Source: Flavobacteriales bacterium (lineage in GTDB: Bacteria; Bacteroidota; Bacteroidia; Flavobacteriales_F; PHOS-HE28). Taken from it: a stretch of 64,000 nucleotides of DNA. The translations under genes were made by a program, and so were the position numbers. Positions within the stretch are counted from its first letter, which is position 1, and every line of letters starts with the position of its first letter. The notes under the pieces are model-generated. The model ran no database searches. It was not told the origin of the DNA and was given only the letters and a program-made list of their open reading frames with translations. The stretch covers positions 62,001 to 126,000 of the forward strand of contig JACJZF010000009.1 of NCBI GenBank assembly GCA_020635725.1. The letters are read 5' to 3'. This document shows positions 20,838 to 31,100 of this stretch, in pieces.

Positions 20838-22424
20838 CTACGCGAAACGGATGGCCTTAGCCGGGGCGATCCGCGTCACAAGCATGCTCGGAATCAGTAA
20901 TGCCAGCACGCAGATGATCAGGGTGCCGAGATTCAGCACCAGCACGGCCATGGGGTCGATGTCGATGACCACGGTGTCCACGTAATAAGTCTCGACGGGC
21001 AGTTTCACCAGCCCGAAACGCTGTTGGAGGAATGCCAGGAACAGGCCGAGCAGATCACCGAGCAGGATGCCCGTGCCAAGGATGTAGGCCGCGTCGATCA
21101 GGAACACGCGCCGCACGGTGCGGTTCGCTGCGCCCAAGGCTTTCAATGTGCCGATCATGCTGGTGCGCTCCAGTATGATGATGAGCAATGCGCTGGTCAT
21201 ATTGATGATGGCGACGATCACCATCAGCACGATGATCACGATGACGTTCTTGTCCAGGAGCTCCAGCCAGGCGAAGATCTCCGGGAAGCGGTCGCGCACG
21301 CTGAGCGATCTCAGGTTAGGGGGCAGATACTTGGTGTAAACCAGGTCGTCCATCGCCATCACATCCTCGAAGCGGTCCAGCAGCACCTCGAAGCCGCCGC
21401 AGTACTTGTCATAGCTCCCGCCGCTGCCGCTGCGTTCCACCCGGATTCCATGAACGACCAATTCCGTGCCCAGGCTTGTCACTTGATGCATGACTGGGTC
21501 CGGTATGATGCGCACCGCTGCCGTGTCAGGTAGCGTGCGGTCCGCATCGTGCACCACGAGCGTGAACACCGTGTCCTTCGGCGCCCTTCCCATTGGGCCA
21601 TGCGGGAAATTGGCCACGTGCCTTTCATAGAGATGTACCCGATGCGGACCAGGCCCCTCGAGATTCGTCCCTAGCCATTCATAGGTATAGATCCGGTCGC
21701 CGCCGAAGGCTCTTCCCTCCAGGGTGATGAATCCTCCGTCGAGCTCCCCCACAGCGATCTCGGCCTTCAAGCCCCATTGCGCGAATCGCTGGAGATGGTC
21801 GATGTCCACGAACACGAGGTTGTGGTCGATCTGCTCCAGCCCTGTCTGGTACACGCCGCACACGCGGAACTTCCTCGGTCGGATGTCATCGCGGCCGCGC
21901 ACGAGGTAGGTGGTGATGGTGTCGTCGGTGCCGATCCGTAGCCGGTCGGCGTGGTGCTTCGAGAGCAGCAGATCGATGGGGCGTGTGGTATCGCCGATGG
22001 CGGGCAGGTCGCCATTCAATAAGTGCGCACGCAGGAAACCGGTGTCGTAATCCGCGCCGATGCCCTTGAGGACAACCCCTTCGATGTCCGTCTCCGTCTC
22101 GATGATGCCTGGCCGTGTGGCATACACTTGGATATGGGCCACACCGGGCACGGTGTCCAACGACGGGTAGAACGATTGGTTGATGGGTATGCGGATGGTC
22201 TCCTTGGGATCGGTCTGGCCGATGGCCGTGATCTGCAGGTGCGCGGCCGCCCCGGTTACTTTCGCCCGCACCTCACGCTGGAAGCCGCGCGTGATGCCCA
22301 CCGTGAGGATCATGACCGCCATGCCAACAACTATTCCGAGCACAGCGATGAGGACGATGGGACGCGAGAACCCGGTTGATGTTCCGCGCACGATGCGGCG
22401 AGCGATGAAGTGCGCGAATCCCAC
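20838..22424 (-). CDS. FtsX/LolC-E-type ABC transporter permease
   Basis: 528 residues from GTG at 22424, chosen because VGFAHFIARRIVRG matches the start of Bacteroidota LolC/E-like permeases; the longer frame upstream lies inside the divergent gene. There is one N-terminal membrane helix (PIVLIAVLGIVVGMAVMILTVG), a large periplasmic domain (about 45-400), and three C-terminal helices (NVIVIIVLMVIVAIINMTSALL, ILGTGILLGDLLGLFLAFL, LNLGTLIICVLALLIPSML) with the coupling text ERTSMIGTLKALGA. This is the layout of lipoprotein-releasing permeases. No partner ATPase is adjacent. A ring of unusual N-terminal residues would be lost if the upstream start were used. Confidence 0.82.
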   Translation of the reverse strand: MGFAHFIARRIVRGTSTGFSRPIVLIAVLGIVVGMAVMILTVGITRGFQREVRAKVTGAAAHLQITAIGQTDPKETIRIPINQSFYPSLDTVPGVAHIQVYATRPGIIETETDIEGVVLKGIGADYDTGFLRAHLLNGDLPAIGDTTRPIDLLLSKHHADRLRIGTDDTITTYLVRGRDDIRPRKFRVCGVYQTGLEQIDHNLVFVDIDHLQRFAQWGLKAEIAVGELDGGFITLEGRAFGGDRIYTYEWLGTNLEGPGPHRVHLYERHVANFPHGPMGRAPKDTVFTLVVHDADRTLPDTAAVRIIPDPVMHQVTSLGTELVVHGIRVERSGSGGSYDKYCGGFEVLLDRFEDVMAMDDLVYTKYLPPNLRSLSVRDRFPEIFAWLELLDKNVIVIIVLMVIVAIINMTSALLIIILERTSMIGTLKALGAANRTVRRVFLIDAAYILGTGILLGDLLGLFLAFLQQRFGLVKLPVETYYVDTVVIDIDPMAVLVLNLGTLIICVLALLIPSMLVTRIAPAKAIRFA

Positions 22425-22431
22425 GGTTGCG

Positions 22432-23634
22432 ATGATGCGGACGAAGATAGCGGCGCTGATCCTGGCGCTTCCATATGCCGCTTTCGCGCAGCGTCCTATT
22501 GTCGTGCACGCCGGTTCCAAGCCGGAGATCACCGTGGGCGCGGCACGCACGGACGAGTATCTGCCCTTGGTAAGCAACCAGCGTGTCGCGGTGGTGACCA
22601 ACCACACGGGCATGATCGGGTCCACTCACTTGGTTGATTCACTGGTGGCGCTGGGGGTGAAGGTGACCAAGGTGTTCGCCCCGGAGCACGGCTTCAGAGG
22701 CGATGCCGATGCAGGCGAGCACGTGAAGGACCAGCGAGACTCGCGCACGGGTTTGCCGGTCGTTTCGCTATACGGCAAGAACAAGAAGCCGACAGCGCAG
22801 CAACTCGCCGATGTCGATGTGCTGCTCTTCGACATTCAGGACGTAGGGGCACGCTTCTACACCTACATCAGTACGCTTCACTACGTGATGGAGGCGGCGC
22901 AGGAGAACCAACGCAAGGTGATCGTGCTCGACCGCCCAAATCCGAATGGCTTCTATGTGGATGGCCCCGTGCTCGACACCGCGTACCGCTCGTTCGTGGG
23001 TATGCACCCGGTACCGATCGTGCATGGCATGACCATCGGGGAGTACGCGCGCATGATCAATGGCGAGGGATGGTTGAAGGCTGGCCGGCGTTGCGATCTC
23101 ACCATCATCGAGTGCCTCGGGTATGACCATTCGCAGTTCGTCGCGCTCGATTCGAGGCCATCGCCGAACCTGCCGAACATGGCCAGCATCTATCTCTATC
23201 CCTCCATTTGCCTGTTCGAGGGCACCGTGGTGAGCGTGGGTCGTGGAACCGATGCGCCTTTCCAGGTCATCGGTTATCCGGGTAATCCGGTCGGTCAGTT
23301 TCGGTTCACGCCGCGCAGCCTTTCAGGCGCTAAGGATCCGCTTTATCTCGGGAAGGAGTGCCAGGGCATCGATCTGCGTGAGTTCGGCGTGTTCCAGAGC
23401 CGCATGGAGAAGCGGATCCGGCTTCAATGGCTCATCGGACTTTACCAGGAGAGCACCTCCAAGAAGACGTATTTCAACGCGTTCTTCGATAAGCTCGCCG
23501 GCGGGAAGGATCTGCGTGAGCGCATCATCCGAGGCGAGGATGAGGAGACGATCAGGGCCTCCTGGCAAAGCGGATTGCGCGCGTTCATGATCACCCGTCG
23601 GAAGTATCTCCTCTACGCGGACTTCGTGCCCTGA
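22432..23634 (+). CDS. DUF1343 family, NamZ-like exo-beta-N-acetylmuramidase
   Basis: 400 residues from the ATG ATG at 22432/22435. The leader MRTKIAALILALPYAAFAQ is a good signal peptide, which supports this start over the longer frame. The body matches DUF1343: VAVVTNHTGMIGSTHLVDSL, KVFAPEHGFRGDADAGEHV, LLFDIQDVGARFYTYISTL, VLDRPNPNGFYVDGPV, and SVGRGTDAPFQVIG. Characterised members (NamZ, GH171) remove terminal MurNAc from peptidoglycan fragments, so cell-wall recycling is the likely role. It is transcribed away from the permease gene with 7 bp between starts. A strong terminator follows. Confidence 0.85.
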   Translation: MMRTKIAALILALPYAAFAQRPIVVHAGSKPEITVGAARTDEYLPLVSNQRVAVVTNHTGMIGSTHLVDSLVALGVKVTKVFAPEHGFRGDADAGEHVKDQRDSRTGLPVVSLYGKNKKPTAQQLADVDVLLFDIQDVGARFYTYISTLHYVMEAAQENQRKVIVLDRPNPNGFYVDGPVLDTAYRSFVGMHPVPIVHGMTIGEYARMINGEGWLKAGRRCDLTIIECLGYDHSQFVALDSRPSPNLPNMASIYLYPSICLFEGTVVSVGRGTDAPFQVIGYPGNPVGQFRFTPRSLSGAKDPLYLGKECQGIDLREFGVFQSRMEKRIRLQWLIGLYQESTSKKTYFNAFFDKLAGGKDLRERIIRGEDEETIRASWQSGLRAFMITRRKYLLYADFVP

Positions 23635-23639
23635 AAGCA

Positions 23640-23669
23640 GCGGCCCCCACCGTTTCCGATGGGGGCCGC
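23640..23669. terminator. Bidirectional terminator between namZ-like gene and T9SS protein
   Basis: GCGGCCCCCA (23640-23649), a 10-nt loop, TGGGGGCCGC (23660-23669). The stem is perfect. It sits in the 55-bp gap between convergent genes. Confidence 0.8.
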
Positions 23670-23689
23670 GCTTCAGAGGATCCTATGCC

Positions 23690-26600
23690 TTACGGCTGAA
23701 TCACCAGTCGCTCGGTGTGCACCGTGCTTCCGGCGGTGATGTTCACCAGGTACATGCCCGTGGCGAGTTCACCGTTCAGCTCCAGCACCGTGTTGAGGTA
23801 GCCATCCTGCACCGCGATGGTGCGGGCCGCTACGCGCTTGCCAAAGCCGTCGTAGATATCGACGCTCACGGTGTTCACGCCCTCTTCAACCTGCGTGAGG
23901 TTGATCAGGAGCTGATCGCCGTGGTTCGGGTTCGGGTACATGGTGAGCGCGCCGTTCAGGTCATTGCCCTGCAGAGCGATGCTCGCGTTGCCACCGGTGA
24001 GGCAATTGTTGGTGGTGATCATGCACACATCGCCCCAAGCGGGGTCGTTGAGGCCGGCACCGCCCATGTTGCACCATGTCGCGCCGTTGTCGAAGCTGGC
24101 GCGCACATCCACCTCATAGGTCTTGCCGCATTCCAAACCGATGGTGTTCACCCAGTACTGTCCCGTCGCGCTCGTCTTCACCAGCACGAAGTTCTCCGCG
24201 ACGATGCGGAAGCGGAACTGGTAGCGGTTGGCGTTCAGGTAGGTGCAGTTGGCCTGCATGCGCTTCACCGGGCGAGCGTGCACGTAGGCGTTCGCGGCCA
24301 CATCACGGAACTGGCCGCAGCTCAGGAACTGATTACCCGGGATGTCCATCAGGTGAGCGTTCGGGCATTGCGCAGCGGCATCATCGAGCATGAAGCGAGA
24401 GGCCTGGCCCCAAGGGAGGAAGGTGCCATTGACACGGCCGCGCACCTTCACGTTGTAGAGCACGCCCTGCTGCAGCTGATTGCCGCTCCAGTTGTTCAGC
24501 TTGAAGCCGCAGGCGCGCGTGGCGCTCACGGGCAGGCCGTTGTTGGTGCTATGGCTCTGGAATCGACGGAAGCTGTATCCGCCATTGGGGTCGAACCACC
24601 ACATCTGATAGCCGCTGGTGGCATTGCTCACGCCGTATTGGGCGGTCACCGCAGGATTGTCGTTGGCGTAGATGTACTCCGCATTGCAGGGGCCCACGCG
24701 CCAGTCGATCTTATCCGTGCTGGTGAAGATCACGCGATCGTCGCCCATGGGCAGGCAGAAGCCCAGGTTGTTGGCGATCTGGCTCACGAAACCATCGCTG
24801 AAGCCGCCGTTGCCGTATGCATCGCGCTTGTTGTCGATGATGCGGCGCTGGGCTCCGCCCTGCTCGCGCAGCACGTATCCGCCGTAGTCCATGCCGTCGC
24901 CGAAGTCATCGAGGAACACCAGGTAGTAGCAGCCGTCGGGCAGGCAACCGAAGGTGGTCTGGCCCGTGGCGTCGTTCACCAGGCCGCTGCCGGAAACAGC
25001 CACCACGTTGGTGCCTTCAGCGCGGATCTCCCAGTGGGTGTTGTCCTCCTCCACGAAGGAGTCGTTGTCGGTCTCAACGGTCACGCCGTTCGCGGGGCAA
25101 GCGTTGTTGTTGTCGCCGCAGCTGATCGTCATCACCACGCTGCCGGTGTTCGTGCCGAAGCCGGTCACGTACACATAGTAGGTTTCAGTGGCGCTTCCGG
25201 CGAAGGTCACCAGACTGGTGGTGCCAGCGCCATCGTCATCATCGCCGTCAACACAAACAAGTGCACCGCAGGTACCCGTGTACACGGCCAGCTTGGTATC
25301 AAAGCTGCTTCCGCTCAGGTCAATGGTCATGGTGCCATCCCATCCCTGCAGGGTGTACCAGATGCCACCAGCGGTGTTTATGGAATAGCCACCGCAGGTG
25401 GTCGCCGGAGCGCCCGTGGTGGTGGCGTTCACCGTGGTCGCGTTCGTGACGCTGTTGCAGCTCACCATGATCGCGTCCGCACAGAGGTCATTCGCGGGCG
25501 GGCATGTGTAGCTCACGCTGTTCAGGGTCGCGTCGCAGCTATTGTCGCCTGCATGCGTGAGGGTCACCACCACCACATCGCCATTGGCGAAGCCGGTAAG
25601 TGTCGTGATACCGAGGGAGTTCACCACTACTGCGGTCTGAGGCACGGCATTCACCGTGTAGTCGATGGTCACGCTGCTCTCGGGTACGCTCAGGGTCTCC
25701 CCGAAGCCGGTCACGTCCACATCCACATTGAATCCGCCCGGGCAGTTCGGAACCGCTACGGCGGTGCCCGTAGCTGGCAGGCACGCCGGGGGCGCGCAGC
25801 TGGAGGTGCCGCTCCACTTCACGCCAAGGCTGGCGGTGCTATTGGCGCTGGTCCAGTTGATCTGCGGGCAGTTCGGGCTGGTGCTCGTGCCGCGGAAGTC
25901 ATACAGCAGGATGCCATTCGCATCGAAGAACTGCAGGGCCTTTTCCGTCGTGAAGGAACCGAGAACGGTCCACTCGAGCTCCAGTGAAGAGCCTTCGCAC
26001 ACAGGAACGGAGATGTCCACGTAGCCCGTGCCGCCGTTGCAGCCGCTGGTCAATTGGGGGCCAAGGGTGGCGATGGTGACGCCATTCTCCTTCACTTCCC
26101 ACACGCTGCCATCCCAGCCATCGCCGTAGATGTCGCCGATACGGGCGGTGTAGTTGCAGGACGTGCCGCCGCAAAGCGTCGTGAAGCTCGTGGGGATGCT
26201 GTTCGGGCTGTAATCAGGGCCTGGGCAAACCTCCCGCACGTACACTTGGTAAGCGGTGAGCGCTGAAAGCCCGGTGAGCGTGACAGGACTGCCTGCCACC
26301 GGTGAACCGGTCCAGATCGTGCCACCAACGCCTGCAGTGCCATCGGTGCCGGGTGTGAAGCCTGGTGCGCCGTATTCCACGATGTAGGTTCCTGTGCAGC
26401 TCGTGCATGTCCAAGCGATATCCGCACCGTCACCGGTAGCGTTGCTGGCACCAGCGCCCGTAGGAGCTTGGCAGGTGGGAACGGCGGTCATCGCGATGTT
26501 GTCCACGAAGCAGTCGTTGCCATAGTCGGAAATGCCTAGGAAGCGCACCCTGTTCGTGCCAGCCGATAGCGGGAAGGCAAGGCTTGTCCACTGAGCCGCG

Positions 26601-27838
26601 CTTGGCGTGAATGCTCCGCTGGAAGTGCCCCCGTTGGTGTTCAGAAGGCCTCCCACTTCATTCGTCATGCTCACGATCGTGGTCCAGGTGGTTCCGCCGT
26701 CGTTCGATTCCTGCACTTTGATCGTATCCACCTCTCCGCCAGTGTACGTGCTGCCCGCCACATCGAATTCGAGCTGCATGCCTGAACCTACAGCGCTCAG
26801 CATAGCGCTCGTAAGCGCATGCTCAGAGCCAACCGTGGAAGCGCTGTAGAAGTTCCAGCGCGCTGAACCGGTGCCTACGCCGAAGGCGCTCACCGAATTG
26901 TAAAGCAAGGCCGTTCCAGAGGGTGTCCAGCAGTTCGCCGTGAGGTTGCCGCTGCTGAAGTCCTCATCGAAGCCACTGAGTGCATTAACGGTCACCACGT
27001 TCGAGACGTTCTCATCGGGGCCTGTGGAACAGGTGCTCTTGATACGGAAGTAGCGGGTTGTGTTGATTGCGCTCGTCGTGTAGGATGATGTGGTTGCGCC
27101 ACTTCCATCAACGACTGAGAACCAACCCGTGCTGCCGTCAAACGACTCCTCCCACTGGTAGGAGATGCCGGGGGCAAGGTTGGAGGTCAGTCCGGTTGCC
27201 GTGAGCACGGTAGTGCCTCCGGCGCAAACACTCACCGGTGATGGAACGCTCCCGGCGTTTGGTTGACCCGAACATGGCGCGACGGCCTCGGCTAAAACCA
27301 CGTTGTCGAAGTTCCAGTAGTTGTCGCCTCCAGTCCAGGCGCAATTCCAGCGCACGTATAATGCACCCGTTGGAGGGGTGAATGTGTGGCTCTTTCCGAT
27401 GCAGGCGCTCGTTTGGGCCTCCTCCGAAACTGTGGCAATAGGTGTCCATGGTCCACTAGCAGTTGCTCCATATTCCACGGTGAATGATCCCCATGGCACA
27501 CTGGAGCCCACGTTGTTCGCAGACCAATTGTTGACCTTGTAGTCGTACGATATTGTGATTAAACCACCAGCAGCCGTGCCGGTGAGAGGCGATATCAGGC
27601 TTCCAGTAGTTGCACCGCTGTATAAATTCCTGCGCATCACCGGAGTGCCACCGCATCCGGTTGTGGAGGTAGAACGGAGGAAGTCACCCGTCCAGCCGGT
27701 GCTGTTCGCGTCGAAGTTGAAGCTGTAATTCACCTGACTATTCGCATCCTGGATGCCGAGCATCCCAACGGCGAGGGCCAACGCACCGGCCTTCCACCAG
27801 CGCGTTCTCCACGGCGTTCGTGTCGTACTGTTCTTCAT
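23690..27838 (-). CDS. T9SS-exported multidomain protein (1382 aa)
   Basis: 1382 residues. Signal peptide 1-35; beta-sandwich N-module 36-195 (FNFDANSTGWTGDF ... NYWNFDNVVL); Ig-like 195-290; a second MAM-like sandwich 290-455; Fn3-like 456-555 (APTGAGASNATGDGADIAW). Cys-rich beta segments follow at 555-785, then a PPC-like domain 785-915 (CADAIMVSCNS ... YYVYVTGFGTN). The conserved C-terminal module is 915-1275 and the type A sorting domain 1300-1382 (MYPNPNHGDQL, VDIYDGFGKRV, ATGMYLVNITAG). It would be exported by Sec, then T9SS, and attached to or released from the surface. No catalytic domain is visible, so adhesion or a structural role is inference. It is monocistronic, with its own spacer and terminator. 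Confidence 0.88.
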   Translation of the reverse strand: MKNSTTRTPWRTRWWKAGALALAVGMLGIQDANSQVNYSFNFDANSTGWTGDFLRSTSTTGCGGTPVMRRNLYSGATTGSLISPLTGTAAGGLITISYDYKVNNWSANNVGSSVPWGSFTVEYGATASGPWTPIATVSEEAQTSACIGKSHTFTPPTGALYVRWNCAWTGGDNYWNFDNVVLAEAVAPCSGQPNAGSVPSPVSVCAGGTTVLTATGLTSNLAPGISYQWEESFDGSTGWFSVVDGSGATTSSYTTSAINTTRYFRIKSTCSTGPDENVSNVVTVNALSGFDEDFSSGNLTANCWTPSGTALLYNSVSAFGVGTGSARWNFYSASTVGSEHALTSAMLSAVGSGMQLEFDVAGSTYTGGEVDTIKVQESNDGGTTWTTIVSMTNEVGGLLNTNGGTSSGAFTPSAAQWTSLAFPLSAGTNRVRFLGISDYGNDCFVDNIAMTAVPTCQAPTGAGASNATGDGADIAWTCTSCTGTYIVEYGAPGFTPGTDGTAGVGGTIWTGSPVAGSPVTLTGLSALTAYQVYVREVCPGPDYSPNSIPTSFTTLCGGTSCNYTARIGDIYGDGWDGSVWEVKENGVTIATLGPQLTSGCNGGTGYVDISVPVCEGSSLELEWTVLGSFTTEKALQFFDANGILLYDFRGTSTSPNCPQINWTSANSTASLGVKWSGTSSCAPPACLPATGTAVAVPNCPGGFNVDVDVTGFGETLSVPESSVTIDYTVNAVPQTAVVVNSLGITTLTGFANGDVVVVTLTHAGDNSCDATLNSVSYTCPPANDLCADAIMVSCNSVTNATTVNATTTGAPATTCGGYSINTAGGIWYTLQGWDGTMTIDLSGSSFDTKLAVYTGTCGALVCVDGDDDDGAGTTSLVTFAGSATETYYVYVTGFGTNTGSVVMTISCGDNNNACPANGVTVETDNDSFVEEDNTHWEIRAEGTNVVAVSGSGLVNDATGQTTFGCLPDGCYYLVFLDDFGDGMDYGGYVLREQGGAQRRIIDNKRDAYGNGGFSDGFVSQIANNLGFCLPMGDDRVIFTSTDKIDWRVGPCNAEYIYANDNPAVTAQYGVSNATSGYQMWWFDPNGGYSFRRFQSHSTNNGLPVSATRACGFKLNNWSGNQLQQGVLYNVKVRGRVNGTFLPWGQASRFMLDDAAAQCPNAHLMDIPGNQFLSCGQFRDVAANAYVHARPVKRMQANCTYLNANRYQFRFRIVAENFVLVKTSATGQYWVNTIGLECGKTYEVDVRASFDNGATWCNMGGAGLNDPAWGDVCMITTNNCLTGGNASIALQGNDLNGALTMYPNPNHGDQLLINLTQVEEGVNTVSVDIYDGFGKRVAARTIAVQDGYLNTVLELNGELATGMYLVNITAGSTVHTERLVIQP
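24000..25115 (-). repeat. Conserved C-terminal module, copy 1
   Basis: Copy in the 1382-aa protein. It reads from NACPANGVTVETDN through CLPDGCYYLVFLDDFGDGMD, CNAEYIYANDNPAVTAQYGV, YQMWWFDPNGGYSFRRF, GVLYNVKVRGRVNGTF, NRYQFRFRIVAENFVLVKT and YEVDVRASFDNGATWC. The last two thirds look like two Fn3-like sandwiches in tandem. Confidence 0.8.
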
Positions 27839-28169
27839 TGTTGTTGGGTTAGGGTTTCGTTTTGAGGCGACTTATCCGGGCTGCCAACCGGTTGGTAAGG
27901 CCAATGGCCTGGAACAAACCGCCCTTGGAGGAAGGCCAAGAGCGTTCGAATAAGGCTAGAAAGAAGTGCGATGGCTATGGGTCGTCAGGGTCAAGGTCCT
28001 GTGTTTTGATCGGTAGGAAGGGCAATGTAGCGTTCATGGAATTTTCATCCAAGGTTTTCTCCTGATATCTCGGCACGGTTGCGACACTTCCCATGGTGAA
28101 CGTCTGGGAATCAAGCAGCGAGGCCCGCACCAGAAGGTGCGGGCCTCGCGCTTGGTGTTCGAGGATTGG
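27839..28169. other. Intergenic spacer upstream of the 1382-aa T9SS gene
   Basis: 331 bp without a supportable gene. It holds a perfect 12-bp palindrome, CCAACCGGTTGG (27884-27895), just upstream of the 27838 start, a short GGCCAATGGCC palindrome near 27900-27910, and the terminator described separately. I could not place a convincing promoter. Confidence 0.6.
28118..28149. terminator. Terminator downstream of the 3688-aa T9SS gene
   Basis: GCGAGGCCCGCACC (28118-28131), loop AGAA, GGTGCGGGCCTCGC (28136-28149): a perfect 14-bp stem 20 bp beyond the stop codon of the minus-strand gene. Confidence 0.8.
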
Positions 28170-31100
28170 TTACGGCTGCACCACGAGGCGCTCGGTATAG
28201 ACCTTCTCGCCAGCGGTGATGTTCACCAAGTACAGACCCGTGGCGAGTTCGCCGTTGAGGTCGAGCACCGTATTGATGAAGCCATCCTGCACAGCGATGG
28301 TACGTGCGCTCACGCGCTTGCCGAAGCCGTCGTAGATGTCCACGCTCACGGTGTTCACGCCATCTTCCACCTGGCTCAGGCTCAGGAAGAGCTGATCGCC
28401 ACGGTTCGGATTCGGGTACATGCTCAGCTCGGCATCGCTGCCGCCGCCCATGTTCTGCGCTCCACCCTGCACGCTGCTGCACGTGGTCGTGAGCAGGCAC
28501 ACATCGCCCCAGGCGGGATCGTTCAGGCCTGCGCCCGTGTTCACGCACCAGGTGGCGCCGTTGTCGAAGCTCACGCGCACATCCACCTCATAGGTCTTGT
28601 CGCATTCGAGGCCGGTGGTGTTCACGAAGTACTGGCCGGTTGCCGAGGTCTTCACCAGAACGAAGCCCTCAGCCAGGATCCGGAAACGGAACTGGTAGCG
28701 GTTGGCATTCTGGTAGCTGCAGCTAGCCAGCATGCGGCGCTTGGGCACGGCATGTACGTAGTGGTTGGTGCCGATCTCACGCATGGCCCCACAGCTGAAG
28801 AAGTTGTTGCCGGGGATGTCCATAAGCTTGGTGCTCGGGCATTGCGCGGCGGCATTGTCCAGCATGAAGCGTGAGACTTGTCCCCAGGTGAGGAAGGTGC
28901 CATTGACACGGCCACGCACCTTCACGTTGTAGAGCACGCCTTCCTGCAGCTGGTTGCCGGTCCAGGCATTGATGCGGAAGTGGCACGCACGGGTGGCGCT
29001 GGCAGGCAGGCCGTTGTTGGTGCTGTGGCTCTGGTAGCGGCGGAAGCTGTAACCACCGTTGGGGTCGAACCACCACATCTGGTAACCGCTGGTGGCATTG
29101 GTCACGCCATACTGCGCGGTCACGGCCGGGTTGTCGTCGGCCACCACGTATTCCGCATTGCAGGGCGTGGTGCGCCAGTCGAGCTTGTCGGTGCTGGTGT
29201 AGATCAGTCGATCATCGCCCAAGGGCAGGCAGAACTCCAGGCCGTTGGCGATCTCGCTCACGGCACCATCGCTGAAGTTGCCGCTGTTGTCGATGATGCG
29301 GCGCTGCGCACCATCGGCCTCGCGCAGGATGTAGCCGCCGCCAGCGATGCCGTCGCCGCCCGCGTCGAGCACGCGCAGGTGGTAGCAGCCATCAGGCAGG
29401 CAGCTCATGTCGGTCACCACGGCGTTGTTCGGGTAGGTACCGCCAGCAGCGTAAATCACCGCGCCGGAGCTGACCTGGACGATCTCGAACGAGGTCTCGG
29501 AACCTGCGCCATCGGTGGTCACTTCCAGGTTCACGGTGTTGGTGCCGATGTACACGGTCACATCCGTGCTGGCGGTGCAGCCACCATTCTCCGCCGTAAC
29601 GGTGTAGGTTGTGGTCCCGCCAGGGGTAGCCGTCACATCCGGTCCGGTCGTGGTGCTCAGACCAGCACCGGACCAGGTGTACGTGACATTGTTGTACTCG
29701 AACTCGATGGCCCAGCCGCCCAGCGAGCCGACATCGCCGCCAGCATCGTCCTGAATGTACAGGTTCCAGGTGCCATTCATGTCGCCGGTGAAGGTGGCCA
29801 ATGTGGCGGGTGGGGTGAGCACGCCCGGACCGGGAGCGAACCAAGTATCACCGGTTCCGAAGTTGGTGCATTGGTACGCGCCGCTCGGGTTCGCGCCGGC
29901 ATCCGAGAACGCAGAGGCCGCGTCATCGCGAATCTCATAGTTCACATTAGCAGGCTCGTCGACACCGCCGCAGTCGCTCATGAGCACCACATAGGTGCCG
30001 GTGGGGGATTGGAGGAGGACGTCGAGGTCATCCGCGAAGGTGTGCGTCAAGTTGTTGAGGAACACGCGCTTCACCGTGACGCCGCTCGTCGGAAGGCCGC
30101 TTACCGCGATAGCCGAGGGATACGGGTCGCTGATGCCGGTTGCGCCGGTGCCGCCCGTGTTGGGAGCCGCAGGAATGGTGATGGCACCACCCTGGAACTG
30201 CACTGCGCTGAGGGCCGTGGATGATGCGCTGATGTCCACGCTGCCACCGGGGCAGAGCGACCATACGCTCGGCACGGTCACCGGAGCGGTAGGGGTCACA
30301 TTCACGCTCACCGAGGTGGTGGCCGGATCGCTGCTGCACCCGTTGGCGGAGGCGATCACGGTGTAATCACCGCCCATGGTCAAGGTAGCGCCAGCAATCA
30401 CCGGATCCTCGTCCGTGCTGCTGAAGCCGTTCGGTCCGGTCCAGGCAAAGGTGCTGCCGGGTACATCGCTGCCGCCATCGAGGTTGATCGGAGAGCCAAC
30501 GCACACAGGGCTGTTGCTGCTGGCCGAAGCCACCGGGATCGCGAACTCCGTCACGTTGATGCTGGCCGAGGCGGTGCCGCCGCAGTCGTCCTGGATGTCG
30601 ACCGTCCAGATGCCAGGCAGGTTCGCGCTGATGCTCGAAGGCGCGCCGAAGCCCGTGGAGACCAGGTTCGGGTCGGTCCAGGAGTAGGTGAAGGGCGCAC
30701 CACCATCTATCGGGCTAGCCGAGAGGAGCACAGAACCACCCGTGCAGAACGACGGGGAGCTCGGGCTGATGTCAGCACCGGAAATGGACGGGTTCGCCGT
30801 CACGGTGACATTGCCAATGGATTCACATCCAGCCGCATTCGTGATCGTCACGGTGTACGCGGTCGTGGTGGTCACTCCATTAGCGGTCGGGTTCGAGACC
30901 GAGGTGCTGCTCAGGAAGGTGGCCGGAGACCAGAGGTAGGAGACGATCGGGCTAGAGTTCGGGTTGCTGTAGTCGTTGTAGGTCCCGATGGTCTGTGGGG
31001 TTCCTGCTGAGGAAGCGGTCCAATCAGCCCCCGTATTGCTATCCGAGGCTGAGGTACGGATGGAGCCAGCGATGCCGCCGGGAGAGCTGGCGAAGCCTGA

